A stretch of 64,000 nucleotides of DNA, from NCBI GenBank assembly GCA_024684375.1, contig JAIKWZ010000022.1:1-64000 (forward strand). The letters run 5' to 3'. Below are positions 10,821 to 21,809 of this stretch, in pieces (the first letter of the stretch is position 1; each line of letters opens with the position of its first letter). The translations under genes and the position numbers were made by a program. This stretch comes from Clostridiales bacterium. GTDB lineage: Bacteria > Bacillota > Clostridia > Christensenellales > Aristaeellaceae. Below the pieces are notes generated by a model. That model was not told where the DNA came from. It saw only the letters and a program-made list of their open reading frames with translations, and made no database searches.

Positions 10821-12803
10821 TTAGCCTTCGATTACGGCCTTGATGCGGCGAACGCCTGCGGAGGAGGATTCCTCTTTCAGGATCTTAAAGCTCTTGAGCT
10901 CGGAGGTGTTGCCCGCGTGGGGGCCGGAGCAGATCTCCTTGGAGTAGCTGCCCATGGTGTACACCCGGACACGCTCACCGTACTTGCTCTCGAACAAGCC
11001 TATGGCGCCCTGGGCCTTGGCCTCGGGCACGGTCATCTCCTCGCAGGAGATGGGCGCGGCGGCCTGTATCCACTCGTTTACCAAGTTTTCGACCTCTTTT
11101 ACCTCTTCGGGGGTCATCTTCCTGCCGAATGAGAAGTCGAACCTCAGGCGCTCTGTGGTGATGTTGGAGCCCTTCTGCGCCACTTCTTCGCCCAGCACCT
11201 TGCGGAGCGCCGCGTGGAGCAGGTGGGTGGCGGTGTGGAGCTTCACGGTCTTGTCCTGATGGTCGGCCATGCCGGAAGCGAACTTCTGCTCCGCGCCCGC
11301 GTGGGAGGCCTGCTGGTGCTGTTTGAAGCGCTCGTTAAAGCCTTCCTCGTCCACCTTAAGACCCTTTTCCGCCGCCAGTTCAACTGTGATCTCGATGGGG
11401 AAGCCGTAGGTGTCGTAAAGCTTGAAGGCGCTGCGGCCGTCGATCATCTCAAGCCCCGCCAGGAACCTTTCGCACTCGGCTTTGAGCCCCTCGGAGGCCT
11501 GGCCCAGCTTGAGCTGCTCTATAAGCGGCAAAAACTCGGGACGGGGCGGCAGCGCCTTGAGCGCGGAAGCGATGGCTTCGGAAGCGTCCTCTTTTGCGTT
11601 CAGCTTTTCCAGCACGGGAGCCACCGCGCCCTTCTGGCGGGCGATGTTGCCTATAAGCTTGTCGAATTCTTTCATGCCCTGCTTAAGGGTCTTCTGGAAG
11701 CGCTCCTCCTCAAGCAGCAGCTGGGTCTTGATAAACTCCTCGTTGCGCTTGAGCTCGGGATAGACGTCCTTGTACTGCTCGACGATCACCTCGGCAAGCC
11801 TGGCGGTGAAGCCCTCGGGCATATCCAGCTTCATGCCGTGGCGCACGCTGCGGCGGATAAGGCGCCTTAACACGTAGCCCTGGTCCACGTTGGAAGGCGT
11901 GATGCCCCTGTCGTCACCTATTATCATGGTGGCGGTGCGCATGTGGTCGGCGATTATGCGGAAGGAGCGGGTGAACTCGTCGTTATCCGCGTACTTTTTG
12001 CCGCTTAACTCCTCGATCTTCGCGATTATGCCGCTGAACAGGTCGGTCTCGTACACGGTCTTCGCGCCCAGCAGCACGCCGATGGTGCGCTCAAGGCCCA
12101 TGCCGGTATCCACGTTCTTCTGCTCCAGGGGCGGGAAAGTACCGTCAGCCTGCTTATTGTACTGCATGAACACGTCGTTCCAGATCTCCAGGTATCTGCC
12201 GCATGAGCACGCGGGAGAGCACTCGGGGGAGCAGGGCGGCACGTCCTTGATTATGAACATCTCCGTGTCCGGTCCGCAGGGGCCGGTGGTGCCGGCGGGG
12301 CCCCACCAGTTGTGCTTGGCAGAGAGGTAGAAGATATGGTCTTCCTTTACGCCGCAGGCCTTCCAGTATGAAGCGGCTTCTTCGTCGCGGGGCGCCTTGT
12401 CGTCGCCTTCGAACACGGTGAAGGCCAGCTTGTCTTTGTCAAGGCCCAGATACTCGGGGCTGGTCAGGAATTCCCAGCTCCAGGAAATGGCTTCCTTCTT
12501 GAAGTAGTCACCCAGCGACCAGTTGCCCAGCATCTCGAAGAAGGTGCAGTGGCTGGCGTCGCCCACTTCGTCTATGTCGGCGGTGCGGATGCATTTCTGT
12601 ACGTCCGTAAGCCGGGTACCCATGGGGTGCTTCATGCCCAGCAGGTAGGGCACCAGAGGATGCATGCCTGCGGTGGTGAACAGCACGGTGGGATCGTTCT
12701 CCGGTATGACGGAGGCGGAGGGGATCACCTTATGCCCCTTGCTTTCAAAGAATTTCAGGTACATGCGGCGCAGGTCGGCCGCGGACTTGATGTTGGAATT
12801 CAT
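10821..12803 (-). CDS. alaS: Alanine--tRNA ligase, short form lacking the C-terminal (C-Ala/DHHA1) domain
   Basis: 660 aa; catalytic core, editing motifs HLLHA and CSGPH; ends shortly after the editing domain. Confidence 0.92.
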   Translation of the reverse strand: MNSNIKSAADLRRMYLKFFESKGHKVIPSASVIPENDPTVLFTTAGMHPLVPYLLGMKHPMGTRLTDVQKCIRTADIDEVGDASHCTFFEMLGNWSLGDYFKKEAISWSWEFLTSPEYLGLDKDKLAFTVFEGDDKAPRDEEAASYWKACGVKEDHIFYLSAKHNWWGPAGTTGPCGPDTEMFIIKDVPPCSPECSPACSCGRYLEIWNDVFMQYNKQADGTFPPLEQKNVDTGMGLERTIGVLLGAKTVYETDLFSGIIAKIEELSGKKYADNDEFTRSFRIIADHMRTATMIIGDDRGITPSNVDQGYVLRRLIRRSVRHGMKLDMPEGFTARLAEVIVEQYKDVYPELKRNEEFIKTQLLLEEERFQKTLKQGMKEFDKLIGNIARQKGAVAPVLEKLNAKEDASEAIASALKALPPRPEFLPLIEQLKLGQASEGLKAECERFLAGLEMIDGRSAFKLYDTYGFPIEITVELAAEKGLKVDEEGFNERFKQHQQASHAGAEQKFASGMADHQDKTVKLHTATHLLHAALRKVLGEEVAQKGSNITTERLRFDFSFGRKMTPEEVKEVENLVNEWIQAAAPISCEEMTVPEAKAQGAIGLFESKYGERVRVYTMGSYSKEICSGPHAGNTSELKSFKILKEESSSAGVRRIKAVIEG

Positions 12804-12844
12804 GTATTATCGTCCTTTCGGAGAATTTATGCGGTTTGGACGCG

Positions 12845-13441
12845 TCACACTTCCCTGCGCCCTTCGAAAGCGCGCATAAGCGTGATCTCATCCGTGTACT
12901 CAAGCTCTCCCCCCACCGGCACGCCGTGGGCGATGCGGGTCACCTTGATGCCCATGGGCTTTATGAGCCGGCTTAAGTAGGAAGCGGTCGCCTCGCCTTC
13001 CACGTCCGGGTTGGTGGCCAGGACCACCTCTTTGACCTCGCCCGAGGCCAGGCGGCTGAGCAGCTCGCGGATGCGGATATCATCGGGGCCTACGCCGTCC
13101 ATGGGGGAAATGACCCCTCCCAGCACGTGGTACAGGCCGTTGTAGTCCCTCACCCGCTCCAGCGCGTTCACGTCGCGGGCATCCTTGACCACGCAGATGA
13201 CGCTTTTGTCCCTCGCGTCGTCCCCGCACACGGAGCACACGTCCTTGTCGGTCAGGTTATAGCAGACCGGGCACAGATGCACGTTCTTTTTGCCGTTGTA
13301 GATCGCCACGGCCAGTTCCCGCACCTGCTCCTCCGGCAGCCCCACGATATGGAACGCCAGCCTCTGCGCCGTTTTTTTGCCTATGCCCGGCAGGCGGCTC
13401 AGCTCGTTTGAGAGCTTGTCAATGGCTTCTATGCCCGCCAT
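12845..13441 (-). CDS. recR: Recombination protein RecR
   Basis: [18 protein letters not shown], zinc finger [16 protein letters not shown], Toprim. Confidence 0.96.
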   Translation of the reverse strand: MAGIEAIDKLSNELSRLPGIGKKTAQRLAFHIVGLPEEQVRELAVAIYNGKKNVHLCPVCYNLTDKDVCSVCGDDARDKSVICVVKDARDVNALERVRDYNGLYHVLGGVISPMDGVGPDDIRIRELLSRLASGEVKEVVLATNPDVEGEATASYLSRLIKPMGIKVTRIAHGVPVGGELEYTDEITLMRAFEGRREV

Positions 13442-13788
13442 TAAAACAGCCCCGGCATGTTAAGCCCGCCGGTCAGGCGGCCCATTTCCTTTTCCACCGC
13501 CTCGTCGGCAGCCTTGATAGCCTCGTTCACCGCGGCCAGGATCATGTCCTGCAGCATATCCACGTCGTCGGGATCCACCGCTTCGGGCTTGATCGTAAGC
13601 GATACCAGCTGTTTTTTGCCGGTGACCTTCGCAGTGACCATGCCGCCGCCCGAAGTCGCCTCGAACTCCCTCGCTTCCAGCTCCTGCTGCTTTTCGGTCA
13701 TCTGCTGCTGCAGCTTCTGGGCCTGACGCGCCAGATTCTGAAGATTGCCTCCCATGCCCATGCCGGGAAAACCGCCGTGCTTCGCCAT
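13441..13788 (-). CDS. YbaB/EbfC family nucleoid-associated protein
   Basis: 115 aa; [26 protein letters not shown]; adjacent to recR. Confidence 0.93.
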   Translation of the reverse strand: MAKHGGFPGMGMGGNLQNLARQAQKLQQQMTEKQQELEAREFEATSGGGMVTAKVTGKKQLVSLTIKPEAVDPDDVDMLQDMILAAVNEAIKAADEAVEKEMGRLTGGLNMPGLF

Positions 13789-13805
13789 TGTTTTTTCCTC
13801 CGTTT

Positions 13806-15116
13806 TTATGCTCTGATGGTCTGGTATATCGTCTTTATCGCTTTTTCGTAGTCGTCGTCGTGCACGCCCAGGATCAGGTTCAGCCTGCCCGCGCCCTGGT
13901 TGATAGTGGAAATGGTTATCCCCTGCGCGCCCACAGCCGCCAGCAGTTTCACGGTCATGTTCTCGCTCTCTGGCACATTCTCGCCCACCACGGTGATCAT
14001 GCTGAGGCCATCGGTGACGTTAAGGATGTCGGGAGACAGCACCCGGCGTATATCGCCCAGTATCTCCTTTTTGCAGGGCTTCAGCAGGTCGCTCCTGATG
14101 ACGATGGAGATGGTGTCTATGCCGTTTAAGCACTGCTCGAAAGGCAGACGCCGCGCCTTGAACAGCTCAAGCAGGGTAGCCATGAAGCCCGCTCCGTCGG
14201 ACACGAACTGCTTTTCCACCTGCAAAACGCTTAAGCCCTTCCTGCCCGCCACGCCTGTGACCGCCTGCCTGCCCGCGCTGAGGCGCGACACGGGCACTAT
14301 CAGCGTGCCCTCGTCCTGCGGGTAATTGGTGTTGAGTATCCTGATGGGGATGCCGGCTTCCCTTACGGGCCGCGCCGCATCCGCGTGCATCACGCTGGCG
14401 CCCATGTATGAAAGTATGCGCAGTTCCCTGTAGCTCAGGTTCCTTACGGTCTCGGGTCTGTCCACCACCCGGGGATCGGCGGCCAGCAGCCCGTTCACGT
14501 CCGTCCAGTTCTCGTACAGTTCCGCGCCTACCGCGGCAGCTACCAGCGCGCCGGTAATGTCGCTGCCGCCCCGGGAGAAGGTCTTGATGCCTCCCGTTGG
14601 AGTAGCGCCGTAAAAGCCGGGTATGACCGCCCCGTCCAGGCCGCTGAGCGCCTTGTTCAGGGACTTCAGAGTCTTCGGGCTGTCCAGAACGCCCTCCCGG
14701 TCAAAAAACACGTGCCTGGCGGGATCCACGAATGGGCGCCCCAGGTACAGGCTCATCAGCTTGCCGCTCAGATACTCGCCGCGGCTCATGCAGTAGTCCC
14801 TGTCGGGGCACGCGCTCAGGGCGGAAACGATCTTTTCCGCCTCTTCTTCCGCGTCGAACTCCAGCCCCAGCTCACCGGCGATCGCGGCGTAGCGCTGGGT
14901 CACGGGCTTCATTGCCTTGTCCGCCCGGCCGCCGTTCAGCGCCCGCTTCCACACCTCTTCCAGCATGTCGGTGATCTTGATGTCGCCGCCAAAGCGCTTT
15001 CCGGGCGCGGACACCACCACGAACTTCCTGCGGGGGTCGCTCTCGATTATTTCCCTGACTTTTCTGAACTGGGACGCGTCCGCCAGTGAGGTGCCCCCGA
15101 ATTTCACGCAAATCAT
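13806..15116 (-). CDS. Aspartate kinase
   Basis: [21 protein letters not shown]-terminus and C-terminal ACT region; start at internal Met of the longer ORF. Confidence 0.93.
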   Translation of the reverse strand: MICVKFGGTSLADASQFRKVREIIESDPRRKFVVVSAPGKRFGGDIKITDMLEEVWKRALNGGRADKAMKPVTQRYAAIAGELGLEFDAEEEAEKIVSALSACPDRDYCMSRGEYLSGKLMSLYLGRPFVDPARHVFFDREGVLDSPKTLKSLNKALSGLDGAVIPGFYGATPTGGIKTFSRGGSDITGALVAAAVGAELYENWTDVNGLLAADPRVVDRPETVRNLSYRELRILSYMGASVMHADAARPVREAGIPIRILNTNYPQDEGTLIVPVSRLSAGRQAVTGVAGRKGLSVLQVEKQFVSDGAGFMATLLELFKARRLPFEQCLNGIDTISIVIRSDLLKPCKKEILGDIRRVLSPDILNVTDGLSMITVVGENVPESENMTVKLLAAVGAQGITISTINQGAGRLNLILGVHDDDYEKAIKTIYQTIRA

Positions 15117-15259
15117 ATATCGATCCTCTGTGGATAGTATTAGAATCCCGTATTTGCCGCTTCCGCCGTTTTTCACGCCGTTTTGGCAACAGTAAACATC
15201 TTATAATTATATCATCTCTGTTTTGCCTTTTCAAGCAAAACCCCTTCCGTAATACAAGT

Positions 15260-15619
15260 TTAACCCCTCCACAGCGTCTGTTTATGCATTCTCATCCACT
15301 TCAGCGCCGTTTTCAGCTGAAAAGCGATCTCCGGAGGCAGCTGCCCCAGGCGGCTCTGGGCTGCCCGGCACGCCCGCAGTTCCTCGCAGGCGTGCTTAAG
15401 CGTCACGTACACGTACTTGACCTCCCCGTCTTCGTACTGGTACGCGGCGTAATATCTGTCTATCCACAGCGTACGCCCGCGCTCCCTCAGCATTATGGGC
15501 AGGGGTATTTTCGCAAAATAATTGCGATACAGTTCCCAGGCGGGAACCTCGCTCACTCCAAGCAGACCGCACATTTTCGCGCAAAGAGATCTGATCTCCC
15601 TAAAGCTCAGACTTCCCAT
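15260..15619 (-). CDS. Hypothetical protein (119 aa)
   Basis: ORF overlapping 3' end of the upstream gene. Confidence 0.55.
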   Translation of the reverse strand: MGSLSFREIRSLCAKMCGLLGVSEVPAWELYRNYFAKIPLPIMLRERGRTLWIDRYYAAYQYEDGEVKYVYVTLKHACEELRACRAAQSRLGQLPPEIAFQLKTALKWMRMHKQTLWRG

Positions 15620-16046
15620 ATCCCTTTGCCTCCATCAGTTCCTCGAGTTCCCTTAACGCCATGTTTGCCCGGTAATATACTCCCTGTTTGCTCATTCCCA
15701 GCGTGTGCCTCAATACCTTCATTCCGTCTCCCTCAAGCAGCTCCCCTTTCAGCAGGGTCTCGTTCACCGGGTCGCCGATCTCATCCAACAGCCCTCTGAG
15801 CCGGGCTTTTTCGCGCCTCAGAGCCTCCGTCGCCGCGTCCATTTCCGTTTTACAGTCAGTCAGGGCCGCCAAAACCAGTTCTTTGTCCCCTTTGGCCGCA
15901 GGCGTGAGACTCAGACGCCTCACTCCACCTTCCGCTTTCGCCTTAAGCGCGCAGTACCTTGCGCGGGCCGCCGCCAGGGAAAGGCGCTTTCTTTCCAGAT
16001 CACGCTTGAGCCTGCAGACCCGGGGATAATCATTGCATATCTTCAT
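15600..16046 (-). CDS. Phage-type small regulator with sigma-70 region 4-like HTH (DUF1492-like)
   Basis: Coiled N-terminus, C-terminal 'MKVLRHTLGMSKQGVYYRANMALREL'. Confidence 0.5.
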   Translation of the reverse strand: MKICNDYPRVCRLKRDLERKRLSLAAARARYCALKAKAEGGVRRLSLTPAAKGDKELVLAALTDCKTEMDAATEALRREKARLRGLLDEIGDPVNETLLKGELLEGDGMKVLRHTLGMSKQGVYYRANMALRELEELMEAKGYGKSEL

Positions 16047-16111
16047 CTCACCACCTCCGACCGCGTACACATATAAGCTGTTTTGCTTACATCTCTTTCA
16101 TAAAATAACAG

Positions 16112-16140
16112 TTGACTTGCATATCAGGCAACTGTATAAT
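16112..16140 (+). promoter_or_regulatory. Sigma-A-type promoter for the XRE-uvrB-uvrA operon
   Basis: TTGACT-17 nt-TATAAT. Confidence 0.8.
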
Positions 16141-16145
16141 ACATA

Positions 16146-16191
16146 TCGCAGGTTTTTTGCGACTTGTGAATTATATCGCAAATAAATTGCG
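16146..16191. promoter_or_regulatory. Two TTGCG-type inverted repeats, probable operator
   Basis: TCGCA-n7-TGCGA (16146-16162) and CGCAA-n5-TTGCG (16177-16191), at and just after the predicted TSS. Confidence 0.65.
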
Positions 16192-16283
16192 TTATTCAAG
16201 CCGTCATTATCGAAAATCTTATGTGATATTCTTGTAGGATATGCACAACTCCGGGGCACCGCCCCCTATCTGGAGGAGCTTGT

Positions 16284-16655
16284 ATGAAATTCGGCGAAAA
16301 ACTGCGCTGCCAGCGCCTGCGTATGGGTTACACGCAGGAACAGTTGAGCGGGATGCTCTCCCTGAGCAAGCGCACGGTGGAAGGCTACGAGGCGGGCCAG
16401 TTCTACCCAAAGAAGCGTGAGGTGTACGACCGCCTGAGCGAGATCTTCGGTTTGGAACGCAATTATTTCCTCACCGAGGACGAGGACGCGCTGCCCGACG
16501 CCGCCACGGAAGTCCAGCGGGTGCTCAGGCAGGTCAGAGCGCTGTACTCGGGCGGCAGCCTCTCCCCCCGGGACGAGGACGAATTGGCCAGCGCGCTCAT
16601 GGACGCGTATTTTATCGCCCGCAGGCGGAGAGAAGGAGGCAAGACCGGTGTTTGA
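16284..16655 (+). CDS. XRE-family helix-turn-helix transcriptional regulator
   Basis: [45 protein letters not shown]. Confidence 0.88.
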   Translation: MKFGEKLRCQRLRMGYTQEQLSGMLSLSKRTVEGYEAGQFYPKKREVYDRLSEIFGLERNYFLTEDEDALPDAATEVQRVLRQVRALYSGGSLSPRDEDELASALMDAYFIARRRREGGKTGV

Positions 16656-18645
16656 GCTCAAAAGCCGCTTCTCTCCCCGGGGCGACCAGCCCGAGGCCAT
16701 AGAAAAACTGGTCAGCGGCATTCAAAGCGGCATGAAAAACCAGGTGCTTTTGGGTGTTACGGGCTCAGGCAAGACCTTCACCATGGCCAACGTCATAGCC
16801 CGCCTGCAGCGTCCCGCGCTGGTCATCGCCCACAACAAAACGCTGGCCGCGCAGCTGGCGGCTGAATTCAAGGAGTTCTTCCCCGATTCCGCCGTAGGCT
16901 ATTTCGTGAGCTATTACGACTACTACCAGCCCGAAGCGTATATCCCCGCCACGGACACCTACATAGAAAAGGACTCCTCCATAAACGACGAGATCGACCG
17001 CATGCGCCACTCCGCGACCTCCTGGCTCTCCGAAAGGCGTGACGTGATAATCGTGGCCTCCGTGTCCTGCATATACGGCATGGGCGACCCTGAGGAGTAC
17101 CGTTCCCAGTCCATCAGCCTCAGGGAAGGCCAGAGGATCGACCGGGACGAGCTGATCCGCCGGCTGGTTGACATACAGTACGAACGCAACGACTTTGAGC
17201 CCAAGCGCGGCAGTTTCCGCGTGAAGGGCGAGACGGTCGAGATCGTGCCCGCCTCCCAGTTCGACAAGACGGTCAGGATTGAGTTTTTCGGGGACGAGAT
17301 AGAGCGCATCAGCCACGCCGACGCGCTCACGGGCAAGACGGTGACGCTGTTAAACCACGTGATCCTCTACCCCGCCACCAACTACGTGACCTCTTCTGAA
17401 AAACTGCGCCTGGGGCTTGAGATGATAGAAAACGACCTGCCCGTGGAGGCGGGCGAGCTGGAGGACAACGGCCGCCTGCTGGAAGCGCAGCGCCTTAAGC
17501 AGCGCACCACTTACGACCTTGAGATGCTGCGGGAGATCGGCTTCGTGAACGGGATAGAAAACTACTCCCGCTACTTTGACGGCCGGCAGCCCGGAGAGCC
17601 GCCCTTTACGCTGCTTGACTACTTCCCACGTGACTACATAGTGTTCATAGACGAGAGCCACGTGACCATCCCCCAGATACGCGCCATGTACAACGGCGAC
17701 TTCGCGCGCAAAAGCACGCTTGTGGAGTTCGGTTTCCGCATGAAGAGCGCCTTCGACAACCGTCCCCTCAAGTTCTACGAGTTCGAGCAGCGCATCGGCC
17801 AGACCATATACGTGTCCGCCACACCCGGCCCTTACGAAAAAGAGCGCGCGGATCAGGTGGTGGAACAGCTGATACGCCCCACCGGGCTCATCGATCCCGA
17901 GATAATCGTGCGCCCCGCCACCTATCAGGTGGACGACCTGCTGGGCGAACTGCGCCTGGTGGCGGAAAAAGGCGGCAGGGCGCTTGTGACCACGCTCACC
18001 AAGCGCACCGCAGAGAGCCTCACCGAATACCTGCGTGATATGGGCGTAAAAGTGGAGTACATGCACTCCGATGTGGAAACACTGGACAGGATCGAACTGA
18101 TAAAGAACCTCCGTCAGGGCGTTTTTGACGTGCTGGTGGGAATAAACCTGTTAAGAGAGGGTCTGGACCTGCCCGAAGTGGAACTGGTGGCCATCCTGGA
18201 CGCGGACAAGGAGGGCTTCCTGCGCAGCGAGACCAGCCTGGTGCAGACCATAGGCCGCGCTGCCCGCAACGTGGACGGGCGGGTCATAATGTACGCGGAC
18301 AGCGTCACCCCCTCCATGCAGTACGCCATAGACGAGACCAACCGCCGCCGTGAGGTGCAGTCCCGCTTCAACGAGGAGCACGGCATAAAACCCGAAAGCG
18401 TGAAGGCCGCGATAAAAGAGGCGCTGAGCGTCTCCCGCAAGGCGGACACCTCCGCCGCCGCGCCCATGAACGAAGAGGAAAAGCAGGTGGCCATAGAGCG
18501 GCTCAGCGAAATGATGCTGGAAGCCGCCAGTCAGCTGGACTTCGAGAAGGCCGCCCGCCTGCGCGACCAGATGCTGGAACTGCAGGGCGCCGCGCCCATG
18601 GCGACCAACGAGAAGAGCCGCCGCGCCCGCCGCAAGCGGAGATAG
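16648..18645 (+). CDS. uvrB: Excinuclease ABC subunit UvrB
   Basis: 665 aa; [26 protein letters not shown]-terminal UVR motif; GTG start overlaps XRE stop. Confidence 0.98.
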   Translation: MFELKSRFSPRGDQPEAIEKLVSGIQSGMKNQVLLGVTGSGKTFTMANVIARLQRPALVIAHNKTLAAQLAAEFKEFFPDSAVGYFVSYYDYYQPEAYIPATDTYIEKDSSINDEIDRMRHSATSWLSERRDVIIVASVSCIYGMGDPEEYRSQSISLREGQRIDRDELIRRLVDIQYERNDFEPKRGSFRVKGETVEIVPASQFDKTVRIEFFGDEIERISHADALTGKTVTLLNHVILYPATNYVTSSEKLRLGLEMIENDLPVEAGELEDNGRLLEAQRLKQRTTYDLEMLREIGFVNGIENYSRYFDGRQPGEPPFTLLDYFPRDYIVFIDESHVTIPQIRAMYNGDFARKSTLVEFGFRMKSAFDNRPLKFYEFEQRIGQTIYVSATPGPYEKERADQVVEQLIRPTGLIDPEIIVRPATYQVDDLLGELRLVAEKGGRALVTTLTKRTAESLTEYLRDMGVKVEYMHSDVETLDRIELIKNLRQGVFDVLVGINLLREGLDLPEVELVAILDADKEGFLRSETSLVQTIGRAARNVDGRVIMYADSVTPSMQYAIDETNRRREVQSRFNEEHGIKPESVKAAIKEALSVSRKADTSAAAPMNEEEKQVAIERLSEMMLEAASQLDFEKAARLRDQMLELQGAAPMATNEKSRRARRKRR

Positions 18646-18797
18646 CTGTCAGCTGCGCGCGCTTTCCGTCATCGCGAGCCGCATAGCGGCGCAGCGATCC
18701 GCTCCTGACTTTGTCCGCCAACGGCGGACGGCCACTGACCATCGACCGCTCACCGGTACGCAAGCAACAGCAAATTCAAATAAAGGAAACTGACACC

Positions 18798-21623
18798 ATG
18801 GATAAATTCATCACCTGCCGCGGGGTAAGGGTCAACAACCTAAAAAACATAGACGTGAAGATCCCCCGCGACAAGTTCACGGTCATAACCGGGCTTTCAG
18901 GCTCAGGCAAAAGCTCCCTTGCGTTCGACACGATATTCGCAGAGGGGCAGCGCAGGTACGTGGAGAGCCTGTCCTCCTACGCGCGCCAGTTCCTGGGCCA
19001 GATGGACAAGCCGGACGTGGACGCGATAGACGGCCTCTCCCCCGCCATATCCATCGACCAGAAGACCACCGCCCGCTCCCCCCGTTCCACCGTGGGCACG
19101 GTCACGGAGATACACGACTACCTGCGCCTGCTGTTTTCCCGGGCGGGCACGCCACACTGCCCCAAGTGCGGGCGGGTGATAAAGCGGGTGAGCGTGGACG
19201 AGATCACCTCCCGCATACTGGAACAGCCGGAAGGCAGCCGCCTGGTGCTGCTGGCGCCTGTGGTCAGGGGGCGCAAGGGCGAATACACCAAGCTTCTGGA
19301 GGACTGCCAGAAAAAGGGCTTCGTGCGCTGCCGCATCGACGGGATAATGTACGAGCTGAGCGAAACGCCGCCCCTGGACAAGAACAAAAAGCACGACATA
19401 GAGATAGTGGTGGACCGTCTCATCCTTCGGGAAGGCGTGCTCTCCCGCCTGAGCGACAGCGTGGAGACCGCGCTCAAGCTTGGCGGCGGGCTGTGCCTGG
19501 CGGCGTTCGTGGACGGGGATGAGATACTTTTCTCAATGAACTACGCCTGCCCCGACTGCGGCATCTCGATAGAGGAGCTCTCCCCCCGCATGTTCTCATT
19601 CAACAACCCCTACGGGGCGTGCCCCGTGTGCGGCGGGCTGGGCTACCTGACCACGGTGGACATAAACAGCGTGATCCCCGACCCGGAAAAGTCCCTGAAC
19701 GAGGGCGCGATCCGCGTCAGCGGCTGGGACAGTGGCGAGGGCGGCGGGCAGATGGCGCGCATGTATCTTGAAGGGCTGGCCAGGCACTACGGTTTCTCCA
19801 TGGACGCGCCCGTCAGGACACTCGATAAATCCCAGCTGGACAAGATACTCTACGGCACCAAGGGCGAAAAGATCCACTGCGAGTACGAGCGCGAAGGCAG
19901 GAAGGGCAGCTTCAATGTACCTTTCGAGGGCATCGTCACCAACCTGGAGCGCCGCTTCCGCGAGACGGACAGCGAATACAGCCGCGAGGGAATAAGCGAG
20001 TTCATGAGCGAGACCCCCTGCCCCGAGTGCGGCGGCCGCCGCTTAAAGCCCGAGGCGCTGGCGGTCACGGTGGGCGACAAGTCCATTTCCGACGTGAGTG
20101 ACCTGTCCATACGTGAGAGCCTGAGCTTTTTTGAGAGCCTGTCCCTGCCCCAGCGGGAAAGCTTTATCGCCCGCCCCATATTGAGGGAAGTCACCTCCCG
20201 CCTGAGCTTTTTGAGGGACGTGGGGCTGGAGTACCTGACCCTCTCCCGCGGCGCGGCGACCCTGTCCGGCGGCGAGGCGCAGCGCATCCGCCTGGCGACC
20301 CAGATAGGCAGCGGGCTGGTGGGCGTGGTGTACATCCTCGACGAGCCGTCCATAGGCCTGCACATGCGGGACAGCGAAAAGCTGCTCAAGACCTTAAGAA
20401 AGCTGCAGGCGCTGGGCAACACGCTGATAGTTGTGGAGCACGACACCGCCACCATGCGCGAGGCGGACTACCTGCTGGACATCGGCCCCGGCGCGGGCAG
20501 CCTGGGCGGCTATCTGGTGGCTTCTGGCACTCCCGAAGAGGTGATGCAGGTGCCCGAGTCGATCACGGGACAGTTTCTGTCCGGAAAGCGCTCAGTGCCC
20601 ATTCCGCTTCAAAGGCGCGCGCCCAGGGGCTTCATAACCGTCAAAAACCCCCGCGCCCACAACCTTAAGGGCATGGACGTGAGCTTCCCCCTGGGCGTGT
20701 TCACCTGCGTCACGGGCGTGAGCGGTTCCGGCAAAAGCAGCCTGGTGAACGACATACTCTTTAAGGCCCTCTCCCGGGACCTTAACCGCTCCCACGAGCG
20801 CCCCGGCAAATATGACGGCATAGAGGGCTTAAACCAGCTGGACAAGGTGATCTCCATCGACCAGAGCCCCATCGGCCGCTCCCCCCGCAGCAATCCCGCC
20901 ACTTATACGGGGCTGTTCGACCTGATAAGGGAGCTTTACGCCTCCACCGCCGACGCGAAATCACGGGGCTTCAGGGCCAACCGCTTCTCCTTCAACGTCA
21001 AGGGCGGCCGCTGCGAAAGCTGCTCCGGCGACGGCGTGATCAAGATAGAGATGCACTTCATGCCGGACCTGTACGTGCCCTGCGAGGTGTGCGGCGGCAG
21101 GCGCTACAACCGCGAGACGCTGGAAGTCAGATACAAGGGCAAAAGCATCCACGATGTGCTGGAAATGACCTGCGACGAGGCGCTCGGCTTTTTTGACGCC
21201 CTGCCCAAACTCAGGAGCAAACTCCAGACCATGGTGGACGTGGGGCTGGGCTACGTGAAGCTCGGCCAGCCCGCCACGCAGCTCTCAGGCGGCGAGGCGC
21301 AAAGGGTCAAGCTCGCCACCGAGCTCTCCCGCAGGGCCACAGGCCGCACGCTGTACGTGCTGGACGAGCCCACCACCGGCCTGCATCCCGCGGACGTGGA
21401 ACGCCTGAACGAGGTGCTGTTCCGCCTGGTGGACGCGGGCAACACGCTGGTCATAATAGAGCACAACCCCGACGTCATCAAGTGCGCGGACTGGATAATC
21501 GACATGGGCCCCGAGGGCGGCGACATGGGCGGCAATGTGGTCGCCTGCGGCACTCCCGAGCAGGTCGCTCAGAACGAGGCCAGCTACACCGGGCAGTTTT
21601 TGAAAGAGATACTTAAGAGATAG
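18798..21623 (+). CDS. uvrA: Excinuclease ABC subunit UvrA
   Basis: [35 protein letters not shown], zinc fingers; ATG at 18798 is the likely start. Confidence 0.98.
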   Translation: MDKFITCRGVRVNNLKNIDVKIPRDKFTVITGLSGSGKSSLAFDTIFAEGQRRYVESLSSYARQFLGQMDKPDVDAIDGLSPAISIDQKTTARSPRSTVGTVTEIHDYLRLLFSRAGTPHCPKCGRVIKRVSVDEITSRILEQPEGSRLVLLAPVVRGRKGEYTKLLEDCQKKGFVRCRIDGIMYELSETPPLDKNKKHDIEIVVDRLILREGVLSRLSDSVETALKLGGGLCLAAFVDGDEILFSMNYACPDCGISIEELSPRMFSFNNPYGACPVCGGLGYLTTVDINSVIPDPEKSLNEGAIRVSGWDSGEGGGQMARMYLEGLARHYGFSMDAPVRTLDKSQLDKILYGTKGEKIHCEYEREGRKGSFNVPFEGIVTNLERRFRETDSEYSREGISEFMSETPCPECGGRRLKPEALAVTVGDKSISDVSDLSIRESLSFFESLSLPQRESFIARPILREVTSRLSFLRDVGLEYLTLSRGAATLSGGEAQRIRLATQIGSGLVGVVYILDEPSIGLHMRDSEKLLKTLRKLQALGNTLIVVEHDTATMREADYLLDIGPGAGSLGGYLVASGTPEEVMQVPESITGQFLSGKRSVPIPLQRRAPRGFITVKNPRAHNLKGMDVSFPLGVFTCVTGVSGSGKSSLVNDILFKALSRDLNRSHERPGKYDGIEGLNQLDKVISIDQSPIGRSPRSNPATYTGLFDLIRELYASTADAKSRGFRANRFSFNVKGGRCESCSGDGVIKIEMHFMPDLYVPCEVCGGRRYNRETLEVRYKGKSIHDVLEMTCDEALGFFDALPKLRSKLQTMVDVGLGYVKLGQPATQLSGGEAQRVKLATELSRRATGRTLYVLDEPTTGLHPADVERLNEVLFRLVDAGNTLVIIEHNPDVIKCADWIIDMGPEGGDMGGNVVACGTPEQVAQNEASYTGQFLKEILKR

Positions 21624-21809
21624 GATGACGCGCCGTCCCTTTCCCGCGGCGATCCTTGCTATCTATACGCATTGCTGTTAAACCGCCCTTAGTACACCTT
21701 AATACACGATTGAACCATGATATGCAATTATATATAATTAAATCAAGGTATTTACCAAAGAAAGCCACAAAGAAAACGATAGTCATTCATCAAATCATTG
21801 GAGGCTCTT

